Both the position numbers and the translations under genes were made by a program. Shown piece after piece: positions 17,266 through 27,760 of a DNA stretch of 64,000 bases (its first letter is position 1; each line of letters opens with the position of its first letter). Below the pieces are notes generated by a model. That model was not told where the DNA came from. It did no database searches and saw only the letters and a program-made list of their open reading frames with translations. The DNA is from Pseudomonas sp. 10S4 (GTDB lineage: Bacteria; Pseudomonadota; Gammaproteobacteria; Pseudomonadales; Pseudomonadaceae). The stretch spans positions 310,001 through 374,000 of the forward strand of contig NZ_CP133774.1 of the NCBI RefSeq assembly GCF_034344865.1, in the 5' to 3' direction.

Positions 17266-17934
17266 TTACCTCTTGCGTAATACGTAAACCCGCCACATGG
17301 CATAGAGCGGTAAAAAGTCCAGTTGTTCCTGAATGCGGAAACCCGCTTGTTCGAATTCCTTTTCTACCGTGGCGGCCGGTAGCACAAACCGGTTTTGGTA
17401 ACCTTCCTGCCCGCGCGCTTTCTCGGCGCGCTTGCGTTTCCAGGCCTTGAAGTTGCCGTCTACCCACAGCGAAATGATCACGCTGTCACGGGTGACACGC
17501 TCGAACTCGCGCAAAATGGCCAGTCGATGCTCGGCTTCCCCGATGTGATGGAGCAAACGCATGCAGAAAATGCTGTCTACGGCGTTATCGGGCAAGGCAA
17601 TGTCGAAGGCTGAAGTGTGCAAGGGTTGTACCCGCTTTACCACTTCGGCTGGTTGCGACTGGGTCGCAATTTTCAACATTGATTCGGAGTTGTCAGCCCC
17701 GATGATCACGCGGTTGTGTTTTTCTGCCAGCAACGGCCAGAAACGCCCGGCACCGGACGGTAAATCGAGGACCAGCCCAGGTTCACCGGCCAGGGTCAGC
17801 GCCTTGCGGGCCAATTGCTCGTCACGCCAGTGGGACAATCGGCGACCGAGGCCTTCCTTATGCTTGCGCAAGTATTTCTGCGCATGCTGATCGTCGTACT
17901 TTTCGGAAAAATCCAGTTTGATCGGGCCGGCCAT
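17266..17934 (-). CDS. warA: SAM-dependent methyltransferase WarA-like
   Basis: The ATG nine bases after AGGAG gives 222 residues. The Rossmann-like methyltransferase motif I is VLDLPSGAGRFWPLLAE, with GADNSESML as motif II and SIFCMRLLHHI as the post-I region. WarA in P. aeruginosa works with the LPS kinase to modify O-antigen chain length; the neighbour inaA and the colRS pair support that name. It is translated before inaA (gap of four bases). A ColR-like site lies about 80 bases upstream. Function by context, family by sequence. Confidence 0.82.
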   Translation of the reverse strand: MAGPIKLDFSEKYDDQHAQKYLRKHKEGLGRRLSHWRDEQLARKALTLAGEPGLVLDLPSGAGRFWPLLAEKHNRVIIGADNSESMLKIATQSQPAEVVKRVQPLHTSAFDIALPDNAVDSIFCMRLLHHIGEAEHRLAILREFERVTRDSVIISLWVDGNFKAWKRKRAEKARGQEGYQNRFVLPAATVEKEFEQAGFRIQEQLDFLPLYAMWRVYVLRKR

Positions 17935-18004
17935 TATCAAAGTCTCCTGAGCTGCTGATGACAACCACATTAGGTAGCGTCGTGTCAGCTTCAGGTCATG
18001 ACTT

Positions 18005-18021
18005 TGTGAAAACTTCGTTGT
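18005..18021 (-). promoter_or_regulatory. Weak ColR-like site before warA
   Basis: On the minus strand the 17-mer ends in GTTTTCACA and has AC six bases earlier, which matches the reported ColR pattern YYNASNNYTTTTTCACY at the key ACNNNN-TTTTCAC positions but with about four mismatches. ColR controls this unit in P. putida. Confidence 0.35.
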
Positions 18022-18099
18022 GTAAAAGGGCGAAGTATTTCAGGGTTTTACAGGGTGTAAAACGGTAGCGCGGGGCCAGCATTGTTGGGCCTGTTATGC

Positions 18100-19374
18100 T
18101 CAGGGCTGACTCAACTCGACCTCAAAGCGACAACCATTAGGCTCCATGGTGGTCAGGCTAACGGTCCAACCCTGATTTTCACAAATCCGCTGCACCAGCG
18201 ACAGACCCAGGCCCAGGCCTTCGCCGCGTTTTTCGCTGCCCCGCACGAAGGGCTCAAACATTGCCTCGCGCTTCTCTTCCGGAATCCCGACGCCACTGTC
18301 CTCGACCCGAAACCCGCGGGCCGTGAGGGTTAGACGAATGAACCCGCGCTCGGTGTAGTGCAGCGCATTGCGCAACAGGTTACCCATCACCGCATGCAAC
18401 AGGGTGGCGTTGTAGCCGGTACCAGGCGGATTGCCCGGTTCGAAATTCAGTATCAGGCCCTTGGACTCGATCGGTTCTCGCCAAAGACCCAGCAGCCCTT
18501 CGGCGACCTGACTGACGGTTTGCTGTGGCGACATGCTGGCGTCTTCACGCTGGGCGCGAGCGAGCATCAGGAAGGTCTGCACCAGTTCGCGCATTTCCTC
18601 ACAGGCCCGGGCGATTCGCTCGACCTGGGCGCGCCCGCGCTGGTCGATGCCGGGGTTCTCCAGTAGCAGTTCACAGGAACTGGCCAGTACCATCAGTGGC
18701 GTGCGCAATTCATGGCTCACGTCACTGGTGAACAAGCGTTCACGGGTCAAGGCCTGGCGCAGGCGACCCAACGTGGCGTCGAAGGCCACCGCCAGTTCAC
18801 CCACTTCATCGGCGGCGTAGTCCGGCGCCAGTGGTGGCGCCAAACCCAGCAACTGATCGCGGTGGCGCACCTGACGGGCCAGCCGCACCACAGGCGCCAT
18901 GACTTTGCGCGCCAGGATCCAGCCGAGAAATACCGCCAGCGCCAGGCTCAGCACGAAGCCCACCAGCACCACGGCAAACAGCACTCGCTCACGTTCTTCG
19001 AAATCACTCTGGTCCTGCAACAGCACGTAACGCCGACCGTCGACGATCTCGACCATCGCGTGATACGACAGGTGTTCGCGAAAGACTTCGTGAAAACCGG
19101 AGTCCAGGTGACGCAGATCTTTGGGTAACTCGAAGTCGCCTTTGCCACCACTGAAATAGAACAGTTGGTCAGGCTCCGGGCGGTGACTCCAGTCCGAGAC
19201 ACTGTCCATCAGCAATAGGCGCTGCAAATCGCCACCCAGCCCTGCCGAAATCAGCTTCTCTTCCACCAGGTGCACGGTCGCCACGATGCCCATGGCGAAG
19301 GCCCCGGCCACCAATGCACTCATCAGCGCAAAGGCAATGATGATCCGTTGAGCAAGGCTCTGCTTAAACTCCAT
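18100..19374 (-). CDS. colS: Sensor histidine kinase ColS
   Basis: The 424-residue protein has two transmembrane helices (about 10-34 and 133-158), a periplasmic loop, HAMP (about 160-215), HisKA with SHELRTPL, and HATPase. The loop keeps the residues reported to bind iron and zinc in P. putida ColS: His35, Glu38, Glu96, His105, Glu126 and Glu129. ColS phosphorylates ColR under excess Fe, Zn or Mn. The ATG overlaps the end of colR (TAA 19364-19366), so translation is coupled. Confidence 0.92.
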   Translation of the reverse strand: MEFKQSLAQRIIIAFALMSALVAGAFAMGIVATVHLVEEKLISAGLGGDLQRLLLMDSVSDWSHRPEPDQLFYFSGGKGDFELPKDLRHLDSGFHEVFREHLSYHAMVEIVDGRRYVLLQDQSDFEERERVLFAVVLVGFVLSLALAVFLGWILARKVMAPVVRLARQVRHRDQLLGLAPPLAPDYAADEVGELAVAFDATLGRLRQALTRERLFTSDVSHELRTPLMVLASSCELLLENPGIDQRGRAQVERIARACEEMRELVQTFLMLARAQREDASMSPQQTVSQVAEGLLGLWREPIESKGLILNFEPGNPPGTGYNATLLHAVMGNLLRNALHYTERGFIRLTLTARGFRVEDSGVGIPEEKREAMFEPFVRGSEKRGEGLGLGLSLVQRICENQGWTVSLTTMEPNGCRFEVELSQP

Positions 19375-20046
19375 CTCGGCCCTCGGCCAAGCGATACCCC
19401 ACACCGTGCACGGTTTGCAGCAGTGGCTTGGCAAAAGGCTTGTCGATCACCTGGCGCAGTTGGTGAACGTGGCTGCGCAGGCTGTCGCTGTCTGGGCAAT
19501 CATCGCCCCACAGGGCTTCTTCGAGGATTTCGCGACGCAATACGTGAGGGCTTTTCTGCATCAGCACCGCGAGCAATTTGAGGCCGACCGGGTTGAGCTT
19601 CAGCAGGCGGCCTTCACGGGTCACTTCCAGGGTATCGAGGTCGTAGCTCAGGTCGCCGACCTGCAGCGAACGGCGACCACCGCCCTGGGTACGACGCATG
19701 ACCGCTTCGATGCGCGCGGCCAGTTCGGACAAAGCGAACGGCTTGATAAGGTAGTCGTCGGCACCGGACTTGAAGCCTTGCAGGCGGTCATCCAGTTGAT
19801 CCCGGGCGGTGAGCATGATCACGGCGTGTCGCGGCGGGCGTCTTCTCGCAGACGCTTGCACAAGGTGTAGCCGTCGATGTCGGGAAGCATGATGTCGAGC
19901 ACGATCAAGTCGTAATGCTCGGTGGCCGCCAGGTGCAGCCCCGACAAGCCGTCCTGCGCGCAATCCACGGTGTAGCCCTTGAGCCCCAGGTAATCAGCCA
20001 GATTGGCCAGGATATCGCGGTTGTCTTCAACCAATAGAATTCGCAT
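19364..20046 (-). CDS. colR: Response regulator ColR (frameshifted as read)
   Basis: The receiver domain starts MRILLVEDNRDILANLADYL and has the phosphoacceptor Asp51 in LIVLDIMLPD. At 19821-19825 the frame shifts: the codons should read ACG CCG GTG ATC but one G is missing, so the text breaks after DARRDTP and resumes as VIMLTARDQLDDRL in another phase. The OmpR-type winged helix (residues 125-227, DSDSLRSHVHQLRQVI) is intact. With one base added the protein has 227 residues. Probably a sequencing error. Confidence 0.88.
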
Positions 20047-20163
20047 GGGGCATTCCTCCGTACACAGTAACAGCCGTCATGGCCCGCGCAGCTTAAGGCC
20101 TGAAGTGACTCAGGGCTAGGGCCGGGTATCAGTGGGATCGATTGGCTCAACTAGCGGGCGGGC

Positions 20164-20180
20164 TTTACAAGTTTTTCACT
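20164..20180 (+). promoter_or_regulatory. ColR-type binding box upstream of the LTA-synthase gene
   Basis: TTTACAAGTTTTTCACT matches the reported P. putida ColR consensus YYNASNNYTTTTTCACY at all but one position (G for the eighth-position pyrimidine). It lies 69 bases before the ATG at 20249, between divergent colR and this gene, so it could serve either or both. Confidence 0.5.
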
Positions 20181-20248
20181 ATCGATTCACACCCTCAATA
20201 CAGTACGTCGGTTAGACTCCCGCGGCTGATATTAAAGGAATAAAAACA

Positions 20249-22198
20249 ATGGATTTTTTCAAGACGGCGCCAATGCGCTTTCTGTTGCTCGTCACCGGCG
20301 CATGGCTGGTTATTTTCTTTCTGACCCGCACGGTTCTGTTGCTCACTCATCTGGATGAGGCCGGTAGCGGTTTTCTCTCGGTTTTCGGTATCGGGTTTCT
20401 TTACGACCTCGGCTTCATTGCCTATGCGGCCTTACCAATGGGCCTCTACCTGCTGCTCTGCCCGCCCGCCTTGTGGCGCCGCCGTGGCCATCGCTGGTTT
20501 CTGCAAGGGCTGCTGACTGTCAGTCTGTTTGCCATGCTGTTCACCTCCGTCGCCGAATGGTTGTTCTGGGACGAGTTTGGTGTGCGCTTCAATTTCATCG
20601 CCGTCGATTACCTGGTGTATTCCGACGAAGTCTTGAACAACCTGCTGGAGTCGTACCCGATTGGTACGCTGCTGAGCATGCTCGCCGTGCTGGCCCTGGT
20701 CCTGAGCTTCGTGTTGCGCAAGGCTTTCAATGCCGCACTGGACGCGCCGCTGCCGCCGCTGCGCCGGCGCCTGTTCAATGCCTTGGCCCTGTTGATCGTG
20801 GCAGGCCTGAGTATGCAACTGCTCAGCCAGGACGCCCCGCGTGCCCAGGGTGGCAATGCCTATCAGAACGAACTGGCGAGCAATGGCCCGTATCAGTTCT
20901 TCGCCGCGTTCCGGAACAACGAACTGGATTACCCGCAGTTCTATAAAAGCCTGCCACCCGACGTCGTGGCCAAGCAGATTCGCGCCGAACTGAGCGAGCC
21001 GAACGCACAGTTCGTCGGCCAGGACCCGCAAGACATCCGCCGCAACATCGACAACCCGGGCACCCCGCGCAAGCCCAACATCGTGTTGGTGACCATCGAG
21101 AGCTTCAGCGCCAAGTACATGGGCAGCAATGGCGACGAGCGCAACCTGACACCAAACCTGGATGCCTTGCGTAAACAGAGCCTGTACTTCAACAACTTCT
21201 ACGCCACCGGCACCCGTACCGACCGCGGCCTGGAAGCCATCACCCTGGCTATCCCGCCGACGCCGGGCCGCTCGATCGTCAAACGCGTGGGCCGTGAAAG
21301 CGGTTTCGCCAGCCTTGGCCAACAGCTCAATGCAGTGGGTTACGACAGCGTGTTCGTCTATGGCGGGCGCGGCTACTTTGACAATATGAACGCGTTCTTC
21401 AGCGGCAATGGTTATCGAGTTGTCGATCAAAGCAGCGTCGATGAATCAGAGATTCACTTCAAGAACGCCTGGGGCATGGCTGACGAAGACCTGTACAACC
21501 AGACCCTGAAACTGGCCGACGCCGACTATGCCAAACAGCAGCCGTTTCTGCTGCAACTGATGACCACCTCCAACCATCGTCCTTACACCTATCCGGAAAA
21601 CCGGATCGACATCAAGTCCGGCAACGGTCGCGACGGTGCGGTGAAGTACACCGACTACGCCATCGGCCAGTTCCTTGAGCAGGCGCGTAAAAAGCCGTGG
21701 TTCGACAATACGATTTTCGTGTTCGTCGCCGACCACACCGCAGGCAGCGCCGGCAAGGAAGACTTGCCGATCAGCAACTATCAGATTCCGTTGTTCATCT
21801 ACGCACCGAAGCTGATCGACGCCCGGGAAACCGCGCAGTTGGCCAGCCAGATCGATCTGGCGCCGACCCTGCTGGGCTTGCTGAACATGGACTACCAATC
21901 GACGTTCTTCGGCCGCAACCTGTTGCAGGACAACCCGCTGCCACCGCGGGTAGTGGTCGGTAACTATCAGCACCTGGGGTTGTTCGACGGCAAGGATCTG
22001 GCGATCCTGAGTCCGCGCCAAGGGCTGCGCCGTCACGACGACGCGCTGACCGAGAGCCGCGAATCGAAGGCCGAAGCCAGCGACCCGTTGATCACTCGCG
22101 CCATCACCTATTACCAAACCGCCAGTTATGGCTTCAAGCAACAGCTACTTGGCTGGAAAGCGCCCAAGGAGGGCGACCACCAAGTCAGCGAACGTTAA
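20249..22198 (+). CDS. LTA-synthase-family sulfatase (phosphoethanolamine-type transferase or phosphoglycerol transferase)
   Basis: The 649-residue product has five hydrophobic segments in the first 200 residues and an alkaline-phosphatase-type catalytic domain from about 270 to 590. Visible motifs are NIVLVTIESFSAKYMGS (metal-binding Glu), TGTRTDRGLEAI (nucleophile Thr), and VFVADHTAG (metal-binding Asp and His). Such enzymes transfer phospho groups to glycans or lipid A outside the inner membrane. Lack of MgrB/EptA-specific hallmarks leaves the substrate open. Divergent from colR with a ColR-type box, so probably a ColRS target. A PAP2 phosphatase follows 54 bases on. Confidence 0.85.
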   Translation: MDFFKTAPMRFLLLVTGAWLVIFFLTRTVLLLTHLDEAGSGFLSVFGIGFLYDLGFIAYAALPMGLYLLLCPPALWRRRGHRWFLQGLLTVSLFAMLFTSVAEWLFWDEFGVRFNFIAVDYLVYSDEVLNNLLESYPIGTLLSMLAVLALVLSFVLRKAFNAALDAPLPPLRRRLFNALALLIVAGLSMQLLSQDAPRAQGGNAYQNELASNGPYQFFAAFRNNELDYPQFYKSLPPDVVAKQIRAELSEPNAQFVGQDPQDIRRNIDNPGTPRKPNIVLVTIESFSAKYMGSNGDERNLTPNLDALRKQSLYFNNFYATGTRTDRGLEAITLAIPPTPGRSIVKRVGRESGFASLGQQLNAVGYDSVFVYGGRGYFDNMNAFFSGNGYRVVDQSSVDESEIHFKNAWGMADEDLYNQTLKLADADYAKQQPFLLQLMTTSNHRPYTYPENRIDIKSGNGRDGAVKYTDYAIGQFLEQARKKPWFDNTIFVFVADHTAGSAGKEDLPISNYQIPLFIYAPKLIDARETAQLASQIDLAPTLLGLLNMDYQSTFFGRNLLQDNPLPPRVVVGNYQHLGLFDGKDLAILSPRQGLRRHDDALTESRESKAEASDPLITRAITYYQTASYGFKQQLLGWKAPKEGDHQVSER

Positions 22199-22204
22199 TC
22201 GAAT

Positions 22205-22234
22205 AGCCCCGGGCTGATGCCCCGGGGCTTTTTC
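22205..22234 (+). terminator. Intrinsic terminator after the LTA-synthase gene
   Basis: AGCCCCGGG-CTGATG-CCCGGGGCTTTTT; stem directly after the stop and before the PAP2 start, so the downstream gene may be only partly co-transcribed. Confidence 0.85.
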
Positions 22235-22252
22235 TCATGTTCAGGATCCACC

Positions 22253-22996
22253 ATGTCATCAACCGCTGCTCGCCCCGTCTCCCGGCCACTCAACTTCTGG
22301 GTGTGCCTTGGGGTTCCCGTCATTGCCGCAATCATTCTGGTGCTACTCGAACTGACATCGCTGGACATGAACCTGGCCAACCTCTTTTATGACCCGGTGG
22401 CCGGTGACTTCATTGGCCGGCACAGTTACTTCCTCGAAAACATCCTGCACAACAAGGCCAAGGACGTGGTCATTGCGTTCTCGGTGTTTGCCGTGATCGC
22501 GTTTATCTGCTCGTTTTTTGTTGAAAAACTCAAGCCGTTCAAACGGGAATTGGGCTGCCTGGTGTTGTCTCTCGCGCTGGCCACTTCCTTTGTCACGCCG
22601 GTCAAAGTGGTGACGTCGGTGCAATGCCCCTGGAGCCTGGAACAGTTCGGCGGTCATGAAACCTACAGCGAGCTGCTCAGCCCGCGCCCGCACACCGATA
22701 AACCCGGCCGTTGCTGGCCAGGCGGTCACGCGGCCACCGGTTTCACGCTGTTTGCACTGTTCTTCGTGTTGCGCGACCGGCGTCCGCGCCTGGCCCGCAT
22801 CGCGTTTGTCTTCGCTTTTGCCCTCGGCTCGGTGTTTTCCATCGGCCGGATGATGCAGGGCGCGCACTTCTTCTCCCACAACGTGTGGACGGCGGTGTTC
22901 TGTTGGCTGATTTGCCTGGGGTCGTATTACTACGTGTTGTATCGACCGGCGGGCAAGGTTGATCGGGCTGACAAGGCAAAACCTGCCCGCGCCTGA
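22253..22996 (+). CDS. PAP2-family membrane phosphatase
   Basis: The 247-residue product starts at ATG 22253 after TCAGGATCC. Several transmembrane helices frame the three PAP2 motifs: KVVTSVQCPW, WPGGHAATGF (catalytic His) and SIGRMMQGAHFFSHNVW (second His). Enzymes of this type remove phosphate from lipid A or undecaprenyl pyrophosphate in the outer leaflet. It follows the sulfatase 54 bases on, fitting an envelope-modification pair. Substrate unknown. Confidence 0.87.
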   Translation: MSSTAARPVSRPLNFWVCLGVPVIAAIILVLLELTSLDMNLANLFYDPVAGDFIGRHSYFLENILHNKAKDVVIAFSVFAVIAFICSFFVEKLKPFKRELGCLVLSLALATSFVTPVKVVTSVQCPWSLEQFGGHETYSELLSPRPHTDKPGRCWPGGHAATGFTLFALFFVLRDRRPRLARIAFVFAFALGSVFSIGRMMQGAHFFSHNVWTAVFCWLICLGSYYYVLYRPAGKVDRADKAKPARA

Positions 22997-23008
22997 AACA
23001 CAGATCCA

Positions 23009-23101
23009 AATGTGAGAGCGGGCTTGCTCGCGAAGAGGGAGTGTCAGTCAACATCAATGTTGCCCGACACACCGCTTTCGCGAGCAAGCCCGCTCCCACA
23101 G
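23009..23101. repeat. Inverted REP-type repeat pair
   Basis: GAGAGCGGGCTTGCTCGCGAA and, about 45 bases further, TTTCGCGAGCAAGCCCGCTCC; same family as 733-845. It lies between the convergent PAP2 and groEL genes. Confidence 0.85.
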
Positions 23102-23142
23102 GGTCCAGTGCAGTTTCAAGATCAGCGTAAATTGAGGGCAAT

Positions 23143-23179
23143 AAAAAACCCCGCCTGCTTTCGCAGGCGGGGTTTTTTT
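23143..23179. terminator. Bidirectional terminator between PAP2 gene and groEL
   Basis: AAAAAACCCCGCCTG-CTTTC-GCAGGCGGGGTTTTTTT; a 9-bp GC stem with A and T runs on both sides. Confidence 0.92.
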
Positions 23180-23196
23180 ATAGGGGTAAGGCTGGC

Positions 23197-24854
<1,658 letters not shown>

Positions 24855-24891
24855 TTAAATACTTTGTAGTAGCGGGAAAATGAACGGGAAA

Positions 24892-25185
24892 TCAGCCTTC
24901 GATAACAGCGAGAATCTCGTTCTCAGCCATTACCAGCAGATCTTCGCCGTCAACTTTCACAGTGTTGCTGCCGGAGTACGGGCCGAACACAACCTTGTCA
25001 CCCACTTTTACGGCCAGTGCACGCACTTCACCGTTTTCCAGCACACGGCCGGTACCGACAGCGAGGATCTCGCCGCTGTTGGCTTTTTCAGCAGCCGAAC
25101 CTGGCAGGACGATACCGCCAGCGGTTTTCTTTTCTTCTTCGCTGCGACGGATAACGACGCGGTCATGCAGAGGACGAAGCTTCAT
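24892..25185 (-). CDS. groES: Co-chaperonin GroES
   Basis: The 97-residue protein caps Gro[28 protein letters not shown] (mobile loop region) and [13 protein letters not shown] are standard. TAGGAGAG lies nine bases before the ATG. The long 5' leader contains a GCGGTTCG/CGAACCGC hairpin (25262-25282) and a heat-shock-like promoter near 25329-25357. Confidence 0.97.
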   Translation of the reverse strand: MKLRPLHDRVVIRRSEEEKKTAGGIVLPGSAAEKANSGEILAVGTGRVLENGEVRALAVKVGDKVVFGPYSGSNTVKVDGEDLLVMAENEILAVIEG

Positions 25186-25328
25186 TGTCGATCTCTCCTA
25201 ATTGTGGTTTTCATCGGCCGGTGTATTCCCGGCGGGTTTAACAAATCCGGCGGTGCCGGGTGCGGTTCGTCGAGCGAACCGCGGAAGTCTGTCTGGCTTG
25301 ATCGCCAGAAACCTTGCGGTGACCGTTA
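25186..25328 (-). ncRNA. Structured 5' leader of groES (Pseudomon-groES-like)
   Basis: The leader of about 140 bases holds a perfect hairpin GCGGTTCG-CTCGA-CGAACCGC (complement of 25262-25282) and further GC stems (GCCGGGAATACACCGGC). Pseudomonas groES genes are known to carry the conserved Pseudomon-groES RNA motif at this place. I match position and hairpin, not a covariance model. Confidence 0.5.
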
Positions 25329-25357
25329 CATAAGGGCGCATAAGCTTATTACAAGGG
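25329..25357 (-). promoter_or_regulatory. Putative heat-shock (sigma-32) promoter of groESL
   Basis: On the minus strand CCCTTGTAA is followed 11-12 bases later by GCCCTTATG, which resembles the CTTGAAA and CCCCATNT boxes recognised by RpoH. Position, about 145-170 bases before groES, fits. Weak on the exact boxes. Confidence 0.45.
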
Positions 25358-25396
25358 CGAGCCAGCAATTTTTTCACGTTGTTGCCCGCAAATGAA

Positions 25397-25421
25397 CACG
25401 GCACCCGAAGGTGCCGTGTGG
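25397..25421 (-). terminator. Hairpin terminator downstream of fxsA
   Basis: CACGGCACC-CGAA-GGTGCCGTG is a 9-bp stem after the fxsA stop on the minus strand; the following bases are TTCATTT, a weak U tract. Confidence 0.65.
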
Positions 25422-25431
25422 CTCAAACGCT

Positions 25432-25908
25432 TTACTTGGGATCGCGGTGTTCGAACTCGCCTTCGATCACGTTGGGCTCACGGCCCAGCGGTTGACGCGG
25501 AGCAGGACCGCCCCGCGGTTGCAGGTCATCGGCGAATGCACGCTGACGGATCGCCTGTTCTTCGGCGCGCTGACGCATCTTGTTCGCCACCAAACGGCGA
25601 GACAGCGGCAGCAACATGATCAGGCCCAGTACGTCAGTGACGAAACCCGGCAGGATCAACAAGCCGCCAGCCAGGGCCAGCATCAAGCCTTCAAGCATGG
25701 TCTGGGCCGGCAGTTCGCCGCGGTTCAGGCTTTCACGGGCACGCAGTGCAGTAGCCAGACCGGCGATACGCAGCACGAACACGCCGAGCATCGAGCCGAG
25801 AATGACCAGCAGCAGAGCCGGGAAAAACCCGATCGCACCGCTGACCTTGACGAATACGAACAGCTCCAACACCGGAAACAGTACAAAGAGCAATAAAAAA
25901 GGGCGCAT
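25432..25908 (-). CDS. fxsA: FxsA-family membrane protein
   Basis: The ATG after GAGGAACCATTTG gives 158 residues. Three or four hydrophobic helices (RPFLLLFVLFPVLELFVFV at the start, GGLLILPGFVTDVLGLIML near residue 85) match FxsA, a cytoplasmic-membrane protein known for suppressing F exclusion of phage T7 when overproduced. The C-terminal tail is charged and proline-rich. Its place next to groES is conserved in gamma-proteobacteria. Confidence 0.88.
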   Translation of the reverse strand: MRPFLLLFVLFPVLELFVFVKVSGAIGFFPALLLVILGSMLGVFVLRIAGLATALRARESLNRGELPAQTMLEGLMLALAGGLLILPGFVTDVLGLIMLLPLSRRLVANKMRQRAEEQAIRQRAFADDLQPRGGPAPRQPLGREPNVIEGEFEHRDPK

Positions 25909-25974
25909 CAAATGGTTCCTCAACGCAAGAATGCCTTGCCAGTGTTCCCTAGATGACGTCGCCGATTCGTGAAT

Positions 25975-26706
25975 TCAAGCGTCGGCCACTTCATTTTTTG
26001 GCCAATGCTCGGCGTGAGCCAGGAAAACCAAGGCTTCGCGCACTTGTGTCGGCGTATTACAAGGCGCTTGAAACGGTAGCCAGTAGAGCCCCTGACCGAT
26101 GCGCAGGTGCATGCCTTCGGTGTCGATGCCGGCCAGTTGCGCCGGGGTTGTCGTCGGCAAACCGGCGAGTTCGACATAGTGTGCGATGGCTTTGGTGTGG
26201 TCGGCATTCATGTGCTCGACCATGCTCACTTCAGCCTTGCCGGCGAACGGGTTGGCCAAGGTCAACTGATCGACCCAATGAATCGCGCCGAAACCGCCGA
26301 TGTAGCGGTGACGCACCGGTTTAAGCACCCAGAAATCGAAATCGTGGGCCTTGTGGTAACTCTGCGAATCCGGGAAATAGCGGTAGTACCGCTCGGCTGC
26401 CGCTTCGATGGCCGCCTCGTCCTCGAGTTTTTCTGCTTCGGCAAGGTACGTCAGGCGACCAACGGCTTGAGCATCTTCAGCCCCGCGCTCGCCGACGAAC
26501 AGTGAGCATTTCGGATCTTTTTGCAGGTTGTGAGTGTGCTGGGCGATGCGGCTGATCAGGATCAGCGGCCGGCCCTGCTCGTCCAGGCAGTACGGGACCA
26601 CCGAGCCAAACGGGAAACCGGGCATGGCCTTGGAGTGTGTCGAAAGCACTCCGCGGTATTCCTTGAGAAGCAATTCTCGGGCATTCTTCGCCGCTTCAAC
26701 GCTCAA
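25975..26706 (-). CDS. HugZ/pyridoxamine-phosphate-oxidase-like flavin or haem protein
   Basis: The 243-residue product has an N-terminal split-barrel PNPOx domain ([29 protein letters not shown]) and a C-terminal DUF2470 domain containing [19 protein letters not shown]. This is the HugZ architecture, members of which bind or degrade haem, though the general family also includes flavin oxidoreductases. The ATG lies after AGTCATAAA, with AAGGAG nearby. It is divergent from the SDR gene at 26872. Family sure, substrate unknown. Confidence 0.85.
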   Translation of the reverse strand: MSVEAAKNARELLLKEYRGVLSTHSKAMPGFPFGSVVPYCLDEQGRPLILISRIAQHTHNLQKDPKCSLFVGERGAEDAQAVGRLTYLAEAEKLEDEAAIEAAAERYYRYFPDSQSYHKAHDFDFWVLKPVRHRYIGGFGAIHWVDQLTLANPFAGKAEVSMVEHMNADHTKAIAHYVELAGLPTTTPAQLAGIDTEGMHLRIGQGLYWLPFQAPCNTPTQVREALVFLAHAEHWPKNEVADA

Positions 26707-26871
26707 TTTATGACTCCTTATATAGAATCCGTCGAAAAAACGGACAGGCGCCTGGGGATAAGTTCCAGTACGCCATCGGGGCAGTTCTCATGTGCAACCA
26801 GGCCACATCAGGTGCAGATCGAGAGGCCCTCTAGAAGGAACCACTCTCTGACCTGCAATTGGGGCATGCGA

Positions 26872-27630
26872 ATGCAACTCACTGACAAAGTAATCATTAT
26901 CACTGGCGGTTGCCAGGGTTTAGGCCGTTCGATGGCCGAGTATTTAGCCGGCAAGGGCGCGAAGCTGGCGCTGGTCGATCTGAACCAGGAAAAGCTCGAC
27001 GACACCGTTGCCGCTTGTAAAGCCAAGGGCGTCGAGGCCCGCGCCTACCTGTGCAACGTCGCCAATGAAGAGCAAGTGACGCACATGGTCGCTCAGGTGG
27101 CCGAAGACTTCGGTGCGATCCATGGCCTGATCAACAACGCCGGGATCTTGCGCGATGGCCTGTTGCTGAAGGTCAAGGACGGCGAAATGACCAAGATGAG
27201 CCTGGCCCAATGGCAGGCCGTGATCGACGTCAACCTGACCGGCGTGTTCCTGTGCACCCGTGAAGTCGCGGCCAAAATGGTCGAGCTGAAAAACAGCGGC
27301 GCGATCATCAATATCTCGTCGATTTCCCGTGCTGGCAACGTTGGCCAGACCAACTACTCCGCTGCCAAGGCTGGCGTGGCCGCAGCCACAGTGACCTGGG
27401 CCAAGGAACTGGCGCGCTACGGCATTCGCGTGGCGGGCATTGCGCCGGGCTTCATTGAAACCGAGATGACGTTGGGCATGAAGCCTGAGGCTCTGGAGAA
27501 GATGACTGCCGGGATTCCGCTCAAACGCATGGGCAAGCCTGAAGAAATCGCCCATTCGGCGGCGTACATTTTCGAAAACGACTACTACACCGGTCGGATT
27601 CTGGAGATGGATGGCGGGTTGCGGATTTAA
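26872..27630 (+). CDS. Short-chain dehydrogenase/reductase
   Basis: The 252-residue protein has [16 protein letters not shown] (NADP-binding glycine motif, residues 10-25), [11 protein letters not shown], the catalytic Ser in ISSISR and YSAAKAG (Tyr, Lys). The end DGGLRI closes the SDR fold. GGGG lies seven bases before ATG 26872. FabG-like reductases are close, but the acyl substrate is unknown. An open frame to 26521 upstream covers hugZ on the other strand and is not coding. Confidence 0.92.
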   Translation: MQLTDKVIIITGGCQGLGRSMAEYLAGKGAKLALVDLNQEKLDDTVAACKAKGVEARAYLCNVANEEQVTHMVAQVAEDFGAIHGLINNAGILRDGLLLKVKDGEMTKMSLAQWQAVIDVNLTGVFLCTREVAAKMVELKNSGAIINISSISRAGNVGQTNYSAAKAGVAAATVTWAKELARYGIRVAGIAPGFIETEMTLGMKPEALEKMTAGIPLKRMGKPEEIAHSAAYIFENDYYTGRILEMDGGLRI

Positions 27631-27649
27631 GTCCTACCTAAAACCAATG

Positions 27650-27740
27650 TGGGAGCGAGCTTGCTCGCGATAGCGGTATAACAGCCACCATCAATGGTGA
27701 ATATTATGGCCTCATCGCGAGCAAGCTCGCTCCCACAGGG
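27650..27740. repeat. Inverted REP-type repeat pair
   Basis: GTGGGAGCGAGCTTGCTCGCGA and TCGCGAGCAAGCTCGCTCCCAC facing each other over about 40 bases, between the convergent SDR and mrp genes. Confidence 0.88.
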
Positions 27741-27760
27741 TTAAGCGTTAGCTGAAGAGA

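Noticed and set aside
26521..26871. N-terminal extension of the SDR
   Set aside because: It covers the hugZ-like gene on the other strand, and the SDR fold starts at ATG 26872 with GGGG ahead.
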